From NCBI GenBank assembly GCA_034190875.2, contig CM067356.1, forward strand, positions 61,180,343 through 61,244,342: a stretch of 64,000 nt of DNA. The letters are read 5' to 3'. Below are positions 31,001 to 45,200 of this stretch, in pieces. The number at the start of each line of letters is the position of its first letter. Positions within the stretch are counted from its first letter, which is position 1. The position numbers were made by a program, and so were the translations under genes. The notes under the pieces were generated by a model, which ran no database searches, was not told where the DNA came from, and saw only the letters and a program-made list of their open reading frames with translations. The stretch comes from Urechis unicinctus (lineage: Eukaryota > Annelida > Polychaeta > Xenopneusta > Urechidae).

Positions 31001-34000
31001 ATTCAAAATAAATCAATCATACCGTTTTAGAAACAAAGATGCGACATTCCGTCTGACATCGTGCGGTTTATGTAAATAAGTTAAAGAGATTATTCTAAAA
31101 CTCCTTTTTTGATTGATGACATAGCTTTGTACAATCTGCTATGCAATTCATTTCTCAGAACAAAAACTATTTCACCAGATATATCACATGTGCCCATGCT
31201 TTCTTCAAGTAACAACTTACACTACTTACACTGCAGTTCATCACAATTTGCTGCACAAGGCCACGCGAATTAAAGAAAGATGTCTATGATTCATGATCGA
31301 TGGATATTAGATGCAATCCCCAATTTAGCACGTCGTTTCATCACCAATCTGCACTGACCATGCATATTCATTGTGTTAAAGAAGCAGTTTATTGCGCTAG
31401 ATCATTACCTAGCGTAAAAGTAAATGCTAAATTTTACCGATAGGACCGTAATAATTGACGCTATCACCTTATTTAATTTACGTCCATCTTAATTCCCTCT
31501 GTTTCATTGCTTGGGTGAGATAATTTATTAAGAAAGTTATAGGTGATCAAAATACTTTGTTATATACAATAATAACAGTAATTTTCCCACATACTTCCGC
31601 ATTGAGTGTACCGTCTAAAAATGTCATATAATAATAATTATAAATGTAATTGACGTTTTTGCATTGCAGTGTTAACAGCTGCTGTAGCAAGCTTGTTATT
31701 CAAGTGGTTTGTGTGCAATTGCTGATGCCTTCTGCTTCGATAAAACCATGTTGATAACTGCATAGGACAACGTTAAATATCTAAGCGATCTCTCCTAGCC
31801 ACTGAAATATGCGATTGACTCTTATTTGCCATGCATTGATTAAGCAGTGGCTGTGGATTTTGGGTAAAAATAAAAAACAATCGAAATATTGCACGTTCTA
31901 GAACTAAAAACGGACAGACATTTGGGACGACACATTAACCTCATTTATCAATCCATTCTGATCAGAAAAGAGTATGAAAACCGCGATTGGTTTATGAATT
32001 ATATGCTGCAAACTGACTAAGCATTCGTTGATTAAAATGATATATTCTTGTCGTATATTACTTATATCATATACTGTCTAGTGGTGCGCTTGTAAAAACT
32101 GAGTAAAATAGTGGCAGAAGAGACATCATAATGGTGAGAGTAACTGTTGTGCGGAGACATGGTGTACGAGCTTATCTCGTCGATATTTGATGCCTTAATG
32201 AACTAGCAAACAACAGAATCTTATACTGGCGTGGTGCCAACTGCTCGGTGACCGGTATGTGTATCGTTTTGAAGCTAACCTTAGGAGCTGTCAAGACACG
32301 TCGCTACATAAAGCATCATTGATCATAATTACAGACGTGCTCAACCAGCTTAGTGCATCTCAAATGGGCACCACAAGCAGTAAAAAACGAATCATGCCAA
32401 TAAAAGCAGAACGAATTCTGTGTTATCATCCTATTAACGTCCACGCAGCATTTATGCAATGAGCAACGATTTTGTGGGTCACAGTCAGGCGTACTGCTCA
32501 AACACACTCCCTTTATTAGTGTATTGAATAGAGGGAGGTCCCTGTGGCGGTCGAATGAAGAACAGCGACATATATGACCTCAATCTATACCTTCGCAGCG
32601 GCACGTCCGTTTTCTGGACGTACGCAATCAATTGAACGGCTTTATGCATCATAAAATGAAGGAAAGGGTATTGCATTGATGGCACTGCAAGCTGCCAAGT
32701 GGTTGTTACAAAAAGATTGTTCATTTGCAAAGAGGCTCTTCAAATTATCTTGATATTTTTTATCAACGTACATCATTGGAGGTATTTTGAGTGCTAACGA
32801 ATTGAATCACTTGTTTATGTAGCTTTGCGCAATTAATCTCATAGTCGTTTTCAAAACATCTTAATAACAACAACCTTTGCAACTCGAGAATTAAGTATAC
32901 AGAGCTTACATGAATATGCTATGATTATGATCTTTCAGTGCACAAGAAAATAGTTCAATATCTTCACATACTTTATGTTTTACTCGGGATGTGATTCACA
33001 CGCATTTTATGATGTAATTGCAAATATTATTGACACCTTTACAGCAACTAAACTGATGCAGCGCATATTGTTTATATGTTAAAGATGAAAATAAAACACT
33101 GCATAAACATACTATCTAGCAACTTCTGAAATGCAACATAGCGGTTTGTTTTATAACCATGAGACGGTCTGGCACAGCCGTGACAAGTAACCCACTTCTT
33201 GCCACTTGCTGTTTATTGATATACATTGTAATATATCCGTATCGACCATTAAGCGATAATATTACCAAGGACAACAAATCTGGCTGGTGAAGGGAAATTC
33301 TGTGATATCGGCAATACCTTGTGCGATAGGTGCTGAATTTAAATTTGGGACAGGATAAATGGTGAGCGGAAATTACAACTCAATATGATCCTACTCAGTA
33401 GCAACATCCTTCTACTTACTGGATATCCTTTGATAATAAGGTTTGAAGTTTTACATTGTGAAAATGTCAAATCATCATATATGCATTGATGTGGGTAGAT
33501 CAGTGTGTTCTTTACATCTATATAGCTGATTGAGGATAAAAAACATATTCAGAGCAGATCCATGAGAGAGGCTATCAGATCAACTAACTTCTCACAATTG
33601 ATGCTATTTTCTTGAAGCACAATTGGCACAATACTGAGAAGTTGTCGTATGTTTTGTTGTGTGATGCTTACAACGCCTTTATGTGGTAGGTCAGTGCTGT
33701 TGTATAAAATGTCATTGAAGATGTAACTAGAATATATCTTTTCAACGCCCACAGCAAATCCTACCCAAAGTAAAGATCACATGCGCCGCCTCCACCTAGA
33801 ACACAAATGTGTTGGTGCAAGGCAATTTTCCCTTTTGGTGTGGGGTTGTTGCCGATAGTAACAGTGTTTTGTCACGGCAACCCCATCGCTCTAATGCCAA
33901 CGCCACGTTTATCGCTGTTTGCCAGCTTGAGCATAAAACCAATCGGATTTTATCACGTATACGGAACGTTGTAAGTAGCATAAAAACTTAAGCTGTATGT

Positions 34001-34108
34001 TAGTGATGTCAACAGGCAAATACATCCGTAAACCCCACATTAAAAGCGCTCGTTCATATACCAGAACAGGCCGTCATGCAATGAAGTGCATACTAAAATG
34101 GACAAAAT
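25062..34108 (+). repeat. Large repeat unit, copy III
   Basis: Opens with 'gatgatctggtgaataagtc' (compare about 48014). It then carries 'tttcagaatcacaagaagctc' type blocks (about 25556), 'gaagatctcgtcttgcctg' (about 25784), 'gaatgggtcaatgactac' (about 26035), 'gaataagcggatcatttgtg' (about 26451), 'aacatttatggagatcg' (about 28111), 'gagatgcattcgtcagttg' (about 30310), 'acgtacgcaatcaattgaac' (about 32618) and 'gtgtgttctttacatc' (about 33502). It is interrupted by a LINE at 26532-27743. Homology to copies I and V stops at about 34108 after 'aaaatagaaatg'. Frames inside are short and not shared between copies. Confidence 0.8.
26532..27743 (+). mobile_element. 5'-truncated L2/CR1-group LINE
   Basis: This is the 3' part of a non-LTR retrotransposon on the plus strand. 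Reverse transcriptase motifs are visible: W-I-Q-S-Y-L-A-G-R (from about 26550), G-V-P-Q-G-S-V-L-G-P (26626-26655), the catalytic box Y-T-D-D in place of Y-A-D-D (26721-26732), and L-K-L-N-Q-D-K-F (about 26841). The C-terminal domain follows with N-L-G-V, then L-H-W-L-P-V (from about 27226) and F-R-V-T-A-P-Q-L-W, ending in TGA at 27541. Frameshifts lie between the first two motifs and near 27175, and stops occur near 26829 and 26860, so it is dead. The 3' UTR ends 'ggcgctatataaat' plus an A/T-rich tail, typical of this group. It is flanked by CAATATT at 26525-26531 and 27744-27750. Copies IV and V carry the uninterrupted site, which supports these limits. Confidence 0.88.
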
Positions 34109-34412
34109 AGAAATGGAAAGCCCCTTAGTTGTCACAGCCTCGATTTGGGACCATGTTTAGCGTTGCATGTGTACGAGAAGGCTTTGCTACGCGTTTTACG
34201 GTGGCCATCGCCTGTCTTTCCCGAAGATTGATGAGGCAAGAGTCGTGTTTGTATCAGTTTGGCAAAGTTAAGAACTTACTTTTTGCTGAGCCACGATTGT
34301 TTAAAATCGCGCTTGTTGTCCACCCGGGTCTGATTGAGAGTGTTCATATAGTGTTCCGTTGTGTTTTCTCAAATAGAACAACAAAGCAGCCAGGTGTTTG
34401 ATATTGAACAAA

Positions 34413-34435
34413 ATGCCCCCGAAAACACAACAACT
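34413..34435 (+). CDS. Candidate first coding exon (MPPKTQQ)
   Basis: ATG in the context 'caaaATGC' starts seven codons (M-P-P-K-T-Q-Q plus two bases) and ends at a consensus donor 'gtgagt'. The preceding 280 bases are GC-richer than the array and could be a 5' UTR, but no TATA box was seen. The exon ends in phase 2, and joining it directly to the acceptor at 35317 gives a frame that stops after about 27 codons, so any real partner is elsewhere. The product is unknown. The intervening 34436-35317 is mostly AT-rich, with a GC-richer patch at about 35090-35230. Confidence 0.25.
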
Positions 34436-35317
34436 GTGAGTTTTCATACTTTTGTTGGCCTGTTCTTTTCGAGTTTTTGAAAACTTTTGTTCTTGTTTTA
34501 ATTGGATGTTAGGTTATTATTTAAGGCTTTGCAGATGGAAAAGAGCATCATTACATATGTAATAAACATTATCATTTTAGCATGCTGTTTGGTGTTTATC
34601 CTACATGCTGCTAATAATTGAGTTTCTATTGACCAAATCATATACATTTAACAAATTGTGTTCAAAATTACGTAACCATAATATTCGGTATTACATAATA
34701 GGGTACCGAGTAATCCCCGTGTGCAGGTACACTACAAATCAATTACCTGTATTACAATGAGGCAGATACTGATAACAATCATAGTGTTTGACCGCTTAAG
34801 GTATATGTATGATGGTGATACAATAAGTGAGATATATAACTATGATATGTCTAGGACAGGTAGCATAACGCAGGATAAAGCTATTTTAATTGGTCATAAC
34901 ACAGATAGGATTAATTGATATACCTATACATGTACAGACATATATATTACAACAGGAGTGTTGAATGACAAAACTAGAGGTAAGCATGTACAAAAGATGG
35001 GATGGCATTGAAAACGGGAAGGGTGGGAGGGGTTCGGAAGAGAGAGCAAATCGATGGATAATCGTTGAAATCTAATTTCGAAAGACAAAAAAGCGCTGGT
35101 CACCGCGCGGGATTTAATTGGGGCAGCCTCTTCCTTTCCAAGGAGGAAAGATAAGGACTTATACGATAACGTTTGCAAATTCGACTATGCACAAAATGCG
35201 GCTGGAGCAGTTTCCCGCCCCAATCTATGTTTTCAAGAAAAAGGAATCTAGAATAACATATTCTCTCTGTGTCTCTGTGGTTTGGAATTTATTGAAAACA
35301 ATTATTTAAACTTTCAG

Positions 35318-35653
35318 GGATCCAAAGTGGAAATACCTATTGCATACATATCTGATGGTACCGAATGCCACAAGAGCAGAAACGAGAGGAAGAGGATAAT
35401 ATGCACAAAGTCTTATGAACTTGTTCAGCGGTGTGAGGGCAATATTATGGTTGAGTATATAGTCGAGAACAATAAAAGATGGGTTTATTGTTTGGACGAG
35501 ACCTGCTACACCCATCACAGGCAGAGCTTCTTTATTGAGAGAGTTAAATCAACTTTCAGCGGTTTGGAAGGCGGCTGCACTGACTCATCACTAACGGCTG
35601 AAGGAATGTGTAGATTTCATCCACTTTGTCAATGCATGATTGACAGAACTTAG
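35318..35653 (+). CDS. Candidate cysteine-containing exon, unknown product
   Basis: After an acceptor-like 'tttaaactttcag' a 111-codon frame runs to TAG. It contains C-T-K-S-Y-E-L-V-Q-R-C-E-G, then Y-I-V-E-N-N-K-R-W-V-Y-C-L-D-E-T-C and further cysteines, suggesting a compact Cys-rich or metal-binding fold, though no family is recognised. The last third overlaps the minus-strand exon at 35556-35829, so at least that part may be a shadow. A donor inside the frame (for example near 35431) would avoid the overlap. The phase is 0 at the acceptor, which does not match the candidate exon at 34413. Confidence 0.25.
   Translation, partial: GSKVEIPIAYISDGTECHKSRNERKRIICTKSYELVQRCEGNIMVEYIVENNKRWVYCLDETCYTHHRQSFFIERVKSTFSGLEGGCTDSSLTAEGMCRFHPLCQCMIDRT
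35531..35536 (-). promoter_or_regulatory. AATAAA poly(A) signal on the minus strand
   Basis: AATAAA lies about 20 nt beyond the stop of the minus-strand terminal-exon candidate. The hexamer is common by chance in AT-rich DNA, but the placement fits a short 3' UTR. Confidence 0.3.
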
Positions 35654-35829
35654 GAGCAGATTTTGTGTAATAGACAGTTTCTTTTTTTCCAACCAAATCC
35701 AACAGTTTTTCTTTGACACCACTTGGAACTTTTGATTTCAGGTGTCCAGTTTCCAAACATCCCCATTTTAAATGAAGGTTTTCAGAAGCACACCGTTTTG
35801 AAAAAGGCATGGCCAATAGCTGTTCGATT
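35556..35829 (-). CDS. Candidate terminal exon, unknown protein
   Basis: On the minus strand a good acceptor ('aggtttttttccag') opens 90 codons to TGA, followed about 20 nt later by AATAAA. The peptide starts I-E-Q-L-L-A-M-P-F-S-K-R-C, has a lysine-rich middle (KSKVPSGVKEKLLDLVGKKE) and ends with F-C-Q-S-C-I-D-K-V-D-E-I-Y and S-R-L-P-N-R. The C-x2-C pair with the preceding cysteines could bind zinc. Composition is more protein-like than most frames in the window. The exon needs two bases from an upstream exon that I did not find. An alternative acceptor lies at 35842-35843. It may be a host gene or part of a transposon gene. Confidence 0.35.
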
Positions 35830-36095
35830 CTGGAAAAAAACCTAAAGTAATTCAGACACTGACTAGACAAATGCATAACATTAAATATTATAATCAATGT
35901 TTAAGTACACAACACAATCTACTAACAGACTAAATCATATTCGGTTGGAATTATAGACATTGTCACTTCAAGCCGTGCACGACGTTTTGTTGATTTATAT
36001 GTATACTACCATCAAAGTGTGGCTATGTCACTTCATTAGTACGAGGTTTCAAAATTCTAAAACAAATTATCTTATATAAGAACACCACCAGGTAA

Positions 36096-36530
36096 AGGCA
36101 AAGAATCTCCACCTCTGACAACGCCGCGCTATTTACTACTGTGGCATCAGATCATCAGAACACTAGGGGCGAGTGCCTTGCCTACACCATGAAAGCTACA
36201 TTCGACCTGGGGTTCGGTCGTATGAATCATAAGTGTCATTCTTTAATATGTATACGATCTACTATCAGACTATGGCACCAATTCAGTACAACATACTTCG
36301 ATTTAAGTACGAATGCATCAATACGCCATCGTTTCATAAAAATCATTCAACAGGGGTGTTATATTATTAGCGATAGCTCATTAATATGCCATGGAATTTT
36401 GAATAACATATCATGTATTGTCAATTTGATATATTATTCGGATAAACTGCTAATTCTCGGATTGCTGGCTACTGCAGATGTTATTATGACGAATTTTGTA
36501 TGTAATTTGAGTTATCATACATATTTGTAA
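36096..36530 (+). CDS. Open stretch with GC-rich start, doubtful exon
   Basis: A 144-codon open stretch without an upstream ATG. The first 45 codons (36096-36230) are GC-rich and protein-like, including S-D-N-A-A-L-F-T-T-V-A-S-D-H and A-T-F-D-L-G-F-G-R-M. The remainder is AT-rich and from about 36415 is repeat DNA shared with 58565 onward. If real, the exon ends near 36210-36240, but no clear donor is seen. A second frame over the same GC-rich part is also open, which weakens the call. Confidence 0.15.
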   Translation, partial: RQRISTSDNAALFTTVASDHQNTRGECLAYTMKATFDLGFGRMNHKCHSLICIRSTIRLWHQFSTTYFDLSTNASIRHRFIKIIQQGCYIISDSSLICHGILNNISCIVNLIYYSDKLLILGLLATADVIMTNFVCNLSYHTYL

Positions 36531-37453
36531 CAAGATAGCTTTAGGGTGTCGTGGTGAGTATTTGCAATGAATCATGGTAATTCGTCAAACACTAGCATGC
36601 TGCTCAATATCCTCTGGGTTGACCCAAAGACATTGAGCCTACAGAAAATATACCGTTAACAATGTTTAACATGTCGCCATTCTTTCGTCGTGTTGTTACA
36701 TAGGATTGCCGTAATCATATAGTTGGACTTCAAAGCGAGTATATACTTGATACTTGTGTTGCATAGTGCATCCGCTGACAGTAGTTTTGACTTTCCAGAC
36801 ATTAGGAACAAATTTCTGTCTAGATATCGTTGGTAATGACCAATACATATACATTCATCGTTGCTTATAGGTGATGCCAAATACTAAAATGCATTATCTG
36901 GCTTTTATAAACTACTTATGACAGCCCTCTATATGATGTTTATCAGTATATGTAACGATAGAAAATATGAGACGGTACAGTTTATGAGATGGTGTATGTA
37001 ATTCAGCAGACTATTAGATGGTCATAGTTGTTGCAAAAATGAAATCGCTAGTTACGTGTTGATGCTCATTCAGTTGCGCGATTATACTCCTGTGGGTAAC
37101 GTTTATAATTTCTTTTATGGTCCCAGTGTCAACATCATTACAACAGGGGTTCCTTTTCTTTACTGTTGAACCGCGTATAATCGTCCTGAACTTTTGTTTC
37201 TTGGAAATCCTAATTATTGTCAACATGTGTTCCGTGATATAGCTACGATAAAGTGATTTCCCGGCTAAACACGGTGCGCTGCCTGGCTTACATAGAATTA
37301 TCTGAAGATAGGCTATAGCCTCATTCGCCTCAAATGTCAGTGTCAGGATCTTGAAGTAGATCGAGTACTGGGCTTTCAGCAATAGATGGGATTTGATAAC
37401 AATCTCACTATTATAGGAAACAACAAACAGAGCACTGTTTAACCGTTGTTTAT

Positions 37454-37573
<120 letters not shown>

Positions 37574-37923
37574 CATTCATGTCATAGCATCTCTTATGCT
37601 CCCATTGCTTTCATGACTCTTGGGCATATCATATAGCCACCACAACTTACTAGGGGCTATATTCACATGCTGGAGGCTTTATGTAAACTTATTTTGTTTC
37701 AAGCCTGGATGATCTTATTTGTTCTGGTTGGATGACTTGTGGTTGCATGGTAACGGCCATGGGCTGGTCCCTGGTTGAAACACATTGCTGAAAGTTGCTT
37801 TTGAATAGCATCTACATGATATATGTATACACATCCAAAAATATAACCGTATATGTGGATTTAAATTCAATTCATTGCAGGGTAGCAGGGCAAACATATA
37901 TGCTAAATACGGTGGTATTTAGG

Positions 37924-38080
<157 letters not shown>

Positions 38081-39235
38081 AAAAGTGTTTAAATATATAA
38101 TATTGAAATTAGGACATCACTAGTTGTTCACTTTAACTTGCGCAGACTAAGCATCGTCCAAATGTTTTATGCGAATATTTTTGATAGGAACATCGCTATC
38201 GTTATTCGCCATAATTGCAGGCCAGCTTGAAGCATCTCGAATGAGTACAGAATAGATAGAAACGGTAATTTTGCCAAGAAATAAAAATGCACACTGTTTT
38301 GTCGCATCCTCCGCTTCATTGTCGTCGAAACTGGATGCCTGATGTAATCAGCTAACAAACAACATCTACGCTGGTGCTTTGCCAACTGTATGCGACGACA
38401 AAAACCCAGAAAACTTCGCAAAAAAGGGCGCAATTCATCATTGTCGGCCTGTTTAGTGTATCGCAAATGGGGGCTGAACAGGCAATCTGGTCAGCGAATG
38501 CAAAACACATACAGAATTATCAAGCTCCTGTATGCTCCATTAAGCAATTGCGCTATGATCGACAATTTAGTCGGCTATATGCGTAAAAGTCGCACACTTC
38601 CAGCTACAGTGTGCAATATGCAGCCCTGCCATTGAGACTATTTATGTTGTATCAATCCCATGTTGCTCAAAATAGAATCTGTTAAGCGGCGCTTTGACCA
38701 ATATACTTTTACAGCACTATCTGGTATGATTTGTGTGTACAAGCTACCAGAGATGTGTTGACTATATCGGCCTATATGCAAATAAACTGACTCTCACTTA
38801 TGGGAATGACAGTAAACAGATAACAGTGTTTCGAAAAAACAAGCTTTTTGAGTCGTTAAGCGTCAGTCATGCAAATTGATATTTGTTATTATTTAGTATG
38901 TGCTGTCATTTATCATATCCCAAAGACCCCAAAAGACGATCAGAAGAGACCATTCAATAAACAGGCCAGGTTCTGGATGTTATATGGCTGCCGTGACAGC
39001 TGTGGAAGTGTTCAATCGCTCGATTAGTGCAATATACCTAAATGAAATATAAAATGGTTTAATATTGCTTAGGAACATTAACTGTTAGAACATATGTTCA
39101 CAATCAATCACAAAAGGTAATATATCGAAATCAACAATTGCTCATGGCAATATGGAACTGGCATTCGCATATATGATCGAACATCATAGATCTACGCGCA
39201 GCTTTACTAGTATGAGAAATGTGGGACACTCATTT

Positions 39236-42200
39236 GGCGCCACTACTTCCAAGAAGAAGTGAAGGCAAATTTGAGGCATTTGTGAATTTATGTGCTACTG
39301 TTGTGCTTGTCATCTTCACTTATATTACATGAAGATCTCTTCTCTACTGCTCATTGAATCAGCTATGATAGCACCGCACCACCCATCTTTAACGCGTGGA
39401 TTATAGCGAGTACTTGAGTATTGCACCACATTCCCCTCTTAACAGTAAACGACGGCATTAATGCCGATCAGTGGGTCTAATGAGGTATCAACCTGGCCCC
39501 TCAAATCGATTCAAAGTCTGGATCTGGTCTCCTGGCATCGACCATTCATGCGAATAATTTCATCTAATTGGAGTGCTTATTCTTGCTCAACTGCTTCAGG
39601 TTATCACGTGAAGGCAGCATTTGCGTTTACAGAATGGGTCAACGACTACGAGGATATTTCGGGTTAGGGAACGCGATAACGACGGCGAATACCTGCGGCT
39701 GATAAGACCCTCTTGAATAGCACAAAAAAGAAGAAGACCATGACAGGAGAGTTAGGTGATGATTGTTTATGTCATTCAACAGACCATTAGATGGTCATAG
39801 TTGTTGCAAAAAGAAAATTGCTCGTTGGGTGTAGATGCGCATTGAGTTGAGCGATAATACGCTCAGGGTAACGTTTATCATTCGGCCATGGTGGTCTACT
39901 TTGCCATCAGTGCTTAAAATAAAACAGGGATGCTTGGCACCAACTGCCAAATCCCATAGCTCTGTAATACAATTTGCCATTAATGATTGGTCAGCATTAA
40001 TTTGTGCTGTACTGCTATCGACTCATCACCATTACATTTCGCCTACACAATGAATAAGCGGATCATTTGTGACCTGCTGTACTGTCTGGAAACACACGCT
40101 TTTCATTGGTAAGAAGCACCACTTTCCATTCACAGTGACGCTATATTCTGCTGTTATACATTAACATAATAAAATTGCGTATTAGAGTACACATGCTGTA
40201 GTGTACACATAAAAAGCCTTTATAAAGATGGTCGACAATGTAAGGTCGCTCTGTACAACTGACACATGCATGGTTAGGTGCCTTTTTAAGTCGTAATGTT
40301 TTACTATCATTTTCCCATTATCTGATGATAAAGGTGCATACTGCTGCGGATGATACTATTGGTTAGTTTGGGCAACCAAATCTTAATTGCTGTCACGGTA
40401 GACCTGGCTCGTCAAATACACCATAACAAGCAATAAGGTAATGCCCTGTTGTCAGGTATCGTAACATTTATGGAGATCGCTCAAAAAGTGACCCTGTTCA
40501 TGTTAGATAGACAGAAACCCAGTACCCTAGCTAATAGGAAAAGCACTGGAACTGCATTGTACATAATCTGATGTCAAACTACTTGCTTAGCATGTCTGTT
40601 TGTGTTAACGTCTTTTGCATTGGCTCAGCAGCAATTTGTAAACAATAGTACAGTGGGTTTGTGTTATTACGTGATGCCACATATAGGCTCTGTATGTGTT
40701 TTATTTTGTTACGGTTAAATGAAATTAATCGTACGTGTGAAGGCCTAATGTCCATTGGATATCCGTTTATAATTGTAAGTGATCTCAAACATTATACCAT
40801 ACATTATGGGTGAATTGTTAATGATAATTAAGCCCCATATCATGAGTGAATTTTAGGTGATATGTGGCACACGCTGCTGTAGCTAGCAGAAATGCTTGTT
40901 ACAATCTCATTAGAAATATTGGAATAAAACTCGTGCAGTACATACCGCTATATCGGAATCATTATAGTTCGCTTTGCATTGATACTGGCAATAAATATGT
41001 AATCATACCCTATGGGACAGTGACATATTGCAATGGATGCTCCGCCATACCACAATGCATAGGTTGTGTTCAAGTTAACGGCTATTGTATGTCTGCACCG
41101 CCGCTGGTCTGTCTGCCAAAGTCAATCACTGTAGCTTATATACTAAGCAGCAGAAGCATTAATGCAGCATTGCTCTACTCAGCACTAATGGTACCTAATC
41201 TAGAAATATCCAGTATTTACTCACTGAAACTGTATATTGGTAGGGAGGCTGAATGATGATTAGTTGCTGGCAATATCAATTTCTGACTTCTGCGGTAATA
41301 ATAGACCCGAAATGGCTTAGAAAACTGGGACTTATGTAAGCAGAGGGTTAGACTAAAGCAGGAAAATATGGTCTTGTCAGGAATGCAAAGAAATGCATAA
41401 TATGTGGCGGGAGTAAGGAATGACAGAGGTGTCAGCAAAGGGAAGGAAATAACATCAGACTGCTTATTTGCATGCGGTTATATTAATGGTAATAATAATA
41501 ATGATGTGGGATTATGTTGTAGGCTGCAATATTGGGCAGTAGGGATTTGGATGAAAATTTAAATGTGGGGTAAGATTAATATAAGCATATTAATTCATCC
41601 GGACGATAAGGTAAGATGGTTTATGATGAAAGCTTATGAAGTTTATTGCGATCGTATAACAGTTTATGAATTGGTTTCAATTGTTATCGGACAAATGGGG
41701 CGTTTAAAAGTTATGAATTAGCAAGTATGATTTGCAAATGCCATGCATTATAAGATGCACTTCTACCACAAATGGTATTCGAGATATAAGCATGTCTGTA
41801 TGTATATCATTGTTCCTAATTATAGTAAGGTAGCTACGAGTTATTCGGAAGCGCGAGCTGCATTTAACCGATTTTACCCATTCCTGCCTTGTAGGTTTGT
41901 TCATCATGCTTTATCTCTTTGCTTCTCTGACTTCCGCCCTCATTTATCAATCACTAATGAGGCAACACGCGAGATGCATTCGCCAGTTGTAATTATAACA
42001 CCCTCAGTTTGCCTTGCCCAAAACGTCCGGTTCGATCATTGTTTGATTGAATACCACTCCCTGCTATCATATACGCATCATCAAAAAAATTACACTGGAC
42101 GCGGTAGCTTTTGTAAACTACACACGGCCATGCATGAAAGGGGATTATATATATATATTAAAAGTGAATGAGTTTGATCTTACCCATTGGACATCTACCT

Positions 42201-45200
42201 CAACAATTCATTCGAAGCACTGCAATAGAGGCTTGAAACATATCCACAACCAGCTTCCATTGAAATGAACCAAAGCAGGTTAATGTTATCATTTTCAATC
42301 GCTAATATATGGACCACACTGCATTGATTTGCTATGCTATTTGTATATAAGCAGTATCACCAATCAATCAAATTCAATACAAACGAAATGGAACATTTAT
42401 ACTTCGTCCGGGACAAAGATGCGTTATTCCTACAGTGTGCAGCTTGTCTTGGTAATTAATCATGCTTATTTTGAAACTCCTGGTTTAATTGATGTCATAG
42501 CTTCGTGAGAGCGTTACTTGTAATACAATCACAAAATACTTTTATTTTTACTATCTTTTATGCTACTCAGTTCTCTGTATGAAAACTATTTCACAAGATA
42601 TATCACATTTGCTCATGCTTTAAGAACCTTCACTACTTACACTGCAGTTCATCATCATTTGCCACATAAGGCCTCGCTTCTTAATTAAAGTTGTCTGTGA
42701 TTTGTCAAGGATATTCATAATCGATGGATATTAGATGTATTCCCCTATTTAAGACATGTCGTTTCATCACCAGCCTGCAATATTGTAAAGTTTTGACGAT
42801 TGTACGATGATAAATGAATTTATCACCTTATTTAATTCGCGTCAATCTTAGCACCTGTTACAATGCATAGGTGAGATATTGTGCCGTAACTTACATTTTT
42901 GAAGACAGATAGCAGATAGGTAATCAAAATACTAAATAACAGTAATTTTTTCTCTACACTTCCTTACTAAGTGTATTCCTAACGGAACGGTACTTTATAT
43001 ATCATTTCACATTGATTATAAATGTAATTGACATTTTTGCATTGCTGTATTAACAGCTGTTGCAGTCAAATTGTTATTTAAGCGCTTCTGATTCCTTCTG
43101 CTTCGATAAAACCATTTTGATAATGGTGCAGGTCCATGTTACATATCTAAGCAATCTCCCATAGTGATAACCTCTTATATGCCATATATGGTGAATTGAT
43201 TAAGCAGTGGTAGTGGAAATGGGCATTTTTAAAAAACTACAAACAAACAAAATATAGCAAATTCTAGTGCCAAAAACGGAAACAAATCTAGAGGTCCCTT
43301 TTACATCATTTATTAATCAATTCGGACTAGAAAAGCGTATGGAAATTGCGTTTGGTTAATGAATTATATGGTACAAATTGACTAAGCAATCTTTGAATTA
43401 AATGATATATTCTTATCATATATTATTTACATCTCGTTTGTAGATGTGGTGAATTTAAAATCGAGTAAAATAAACACAGAAAAGACATCATAATGATGTG
43501 AGAAAATTTGGTGGAGAAGTTATGAGGTTAGTTAAAGTACACTTGAATTGTAAAAAACAGAAAATTTACATGTTCCTGCAATAAGTTGATAACCATTAGT
43601 ATCATTACCAGATAGAGGCATTCAACCAGGGTAGAAAGCTACCAACCTCGTGTTACACAGCAAAACAATAATAATATCCCAGATGGGAATTAATATATTA
43701 TCATATGTAATGAGGAGGGGCTCCGCAGTCTTGCTGATGTACTACATCCCGAAAACATGACAAACCATACTGAGCAGAGGGAACCAACGCTATTAAAGAA
43801 AAACCACAGATTATGATAGATTTTCCGTTTCATTCCACATCGCATTGGCGTTGGCATTATACCCCTAATTATGAACTTAGAACACTATCCCAGCCACCAA
43901 TAGCTACTGTTCTGCATATATATTCTTTGGACTGTTTGGCATAAGCGTGAGTGACACTGTTCGCGTGAGTGCTTCGTTCAACTGTTCAAAACAGCAACAA
44001 AGCCTTCGATGTCATCGCCGGCTTTGTATGGAAAGACATTGAAAGTCAACGTACTAAATGGGCTCGGGGCAGTTTATTTTACCTCACAAAGTGCGCAAAC
44101 GGGGCTCGGCACCGCCACGCAAGAACGCATAATTATGTCCAAACAATTCATCTAGGAGAGTGAAACGCAAACGTTTATGTGTGTGTTTGGCTTATTTGGC
44201 CTACAGAATATATCACCAAGCCAGCTAATGTCTTGGATCTTAAACATTCTGCGACAAGCATATTTTATGTCAGTAATGGATATACCAATGCCGCTTACTT
44301 CGCTCATTTGATATAGTGAGATTATTATAAAGACCTTACCAATTATGGCTATAAAGGGTGTTAACTACAAACACAGCCAACAGACAGCATTCCATTCATA
44401 TACAGTGCATAGTTTTGCAACTGAACTCTGTCCCAGATATGGAGACTTGTCAACACATGGTCTTGGAAACGCAGCCTAAATAATTATAGTGAAACATTAA
44501 ACCTGTGAATAGTTTACCTGTGAAAGCTACATAATGGACCGTTTGCTTTACTCTACTGGAAGGCTGTACTGTCCTTGGTTGGGAGGCAACGTACTGATAA
44601 TATTTGTAGAAAACTTACTTTAGGAGCTGCCCTAACTCATGATTAACGTTCTGAAAACGTTCGGGTTATATTTTTATGCAAGCTTGGCATGTTGCTGTGG
44701 TTAAGCCGGATGTCCTATGATTTAAGATACTGAGAACAAATGGTTGCACAAATTGTTAATGTTTGACGACAACACCTGTACACATAGCATGTGGTAAAGT
44801 TAGTTCTTGCAAAATACGCGCACGCATAGCCTTGTGTTTGTGTTCGCAATTATGCCAAAGACAATACATTCACACGACTAAAATGTGACTCTACAGCAAA
44901 TGTTGTCCGAACATTTGTGATAACTGCATCGTTTATGTGTTTCATACAGCTGGCGAACAATTAAAAAGACGAAGAATCGTGTAACATTGTGACATTGTTT
45001 GTGAATGCACACACTGTAACTTGGTATGCTCATGGTTTGCTCTGTGCGGGAGTTAGCCTGATTGTTTATATTCTGTATTGTGATATAAACGATGAATTAT
45101 TGGCATTTTGCTGGCATTTCTATTCCGTGAGGTGTTTAGGTCGACAGATTGCCGATAGGTTGCGGTTTCCTTAACGGAAATGAAAAAAAGTCAACTCAGC

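Noticed and set aside
34924-35178. 84-codon minus-strand frame in island B
   Set aside because: It overlaps GC-richer DNA that is also open in two plus-strand frames, and has no start or splice context to choose between them.
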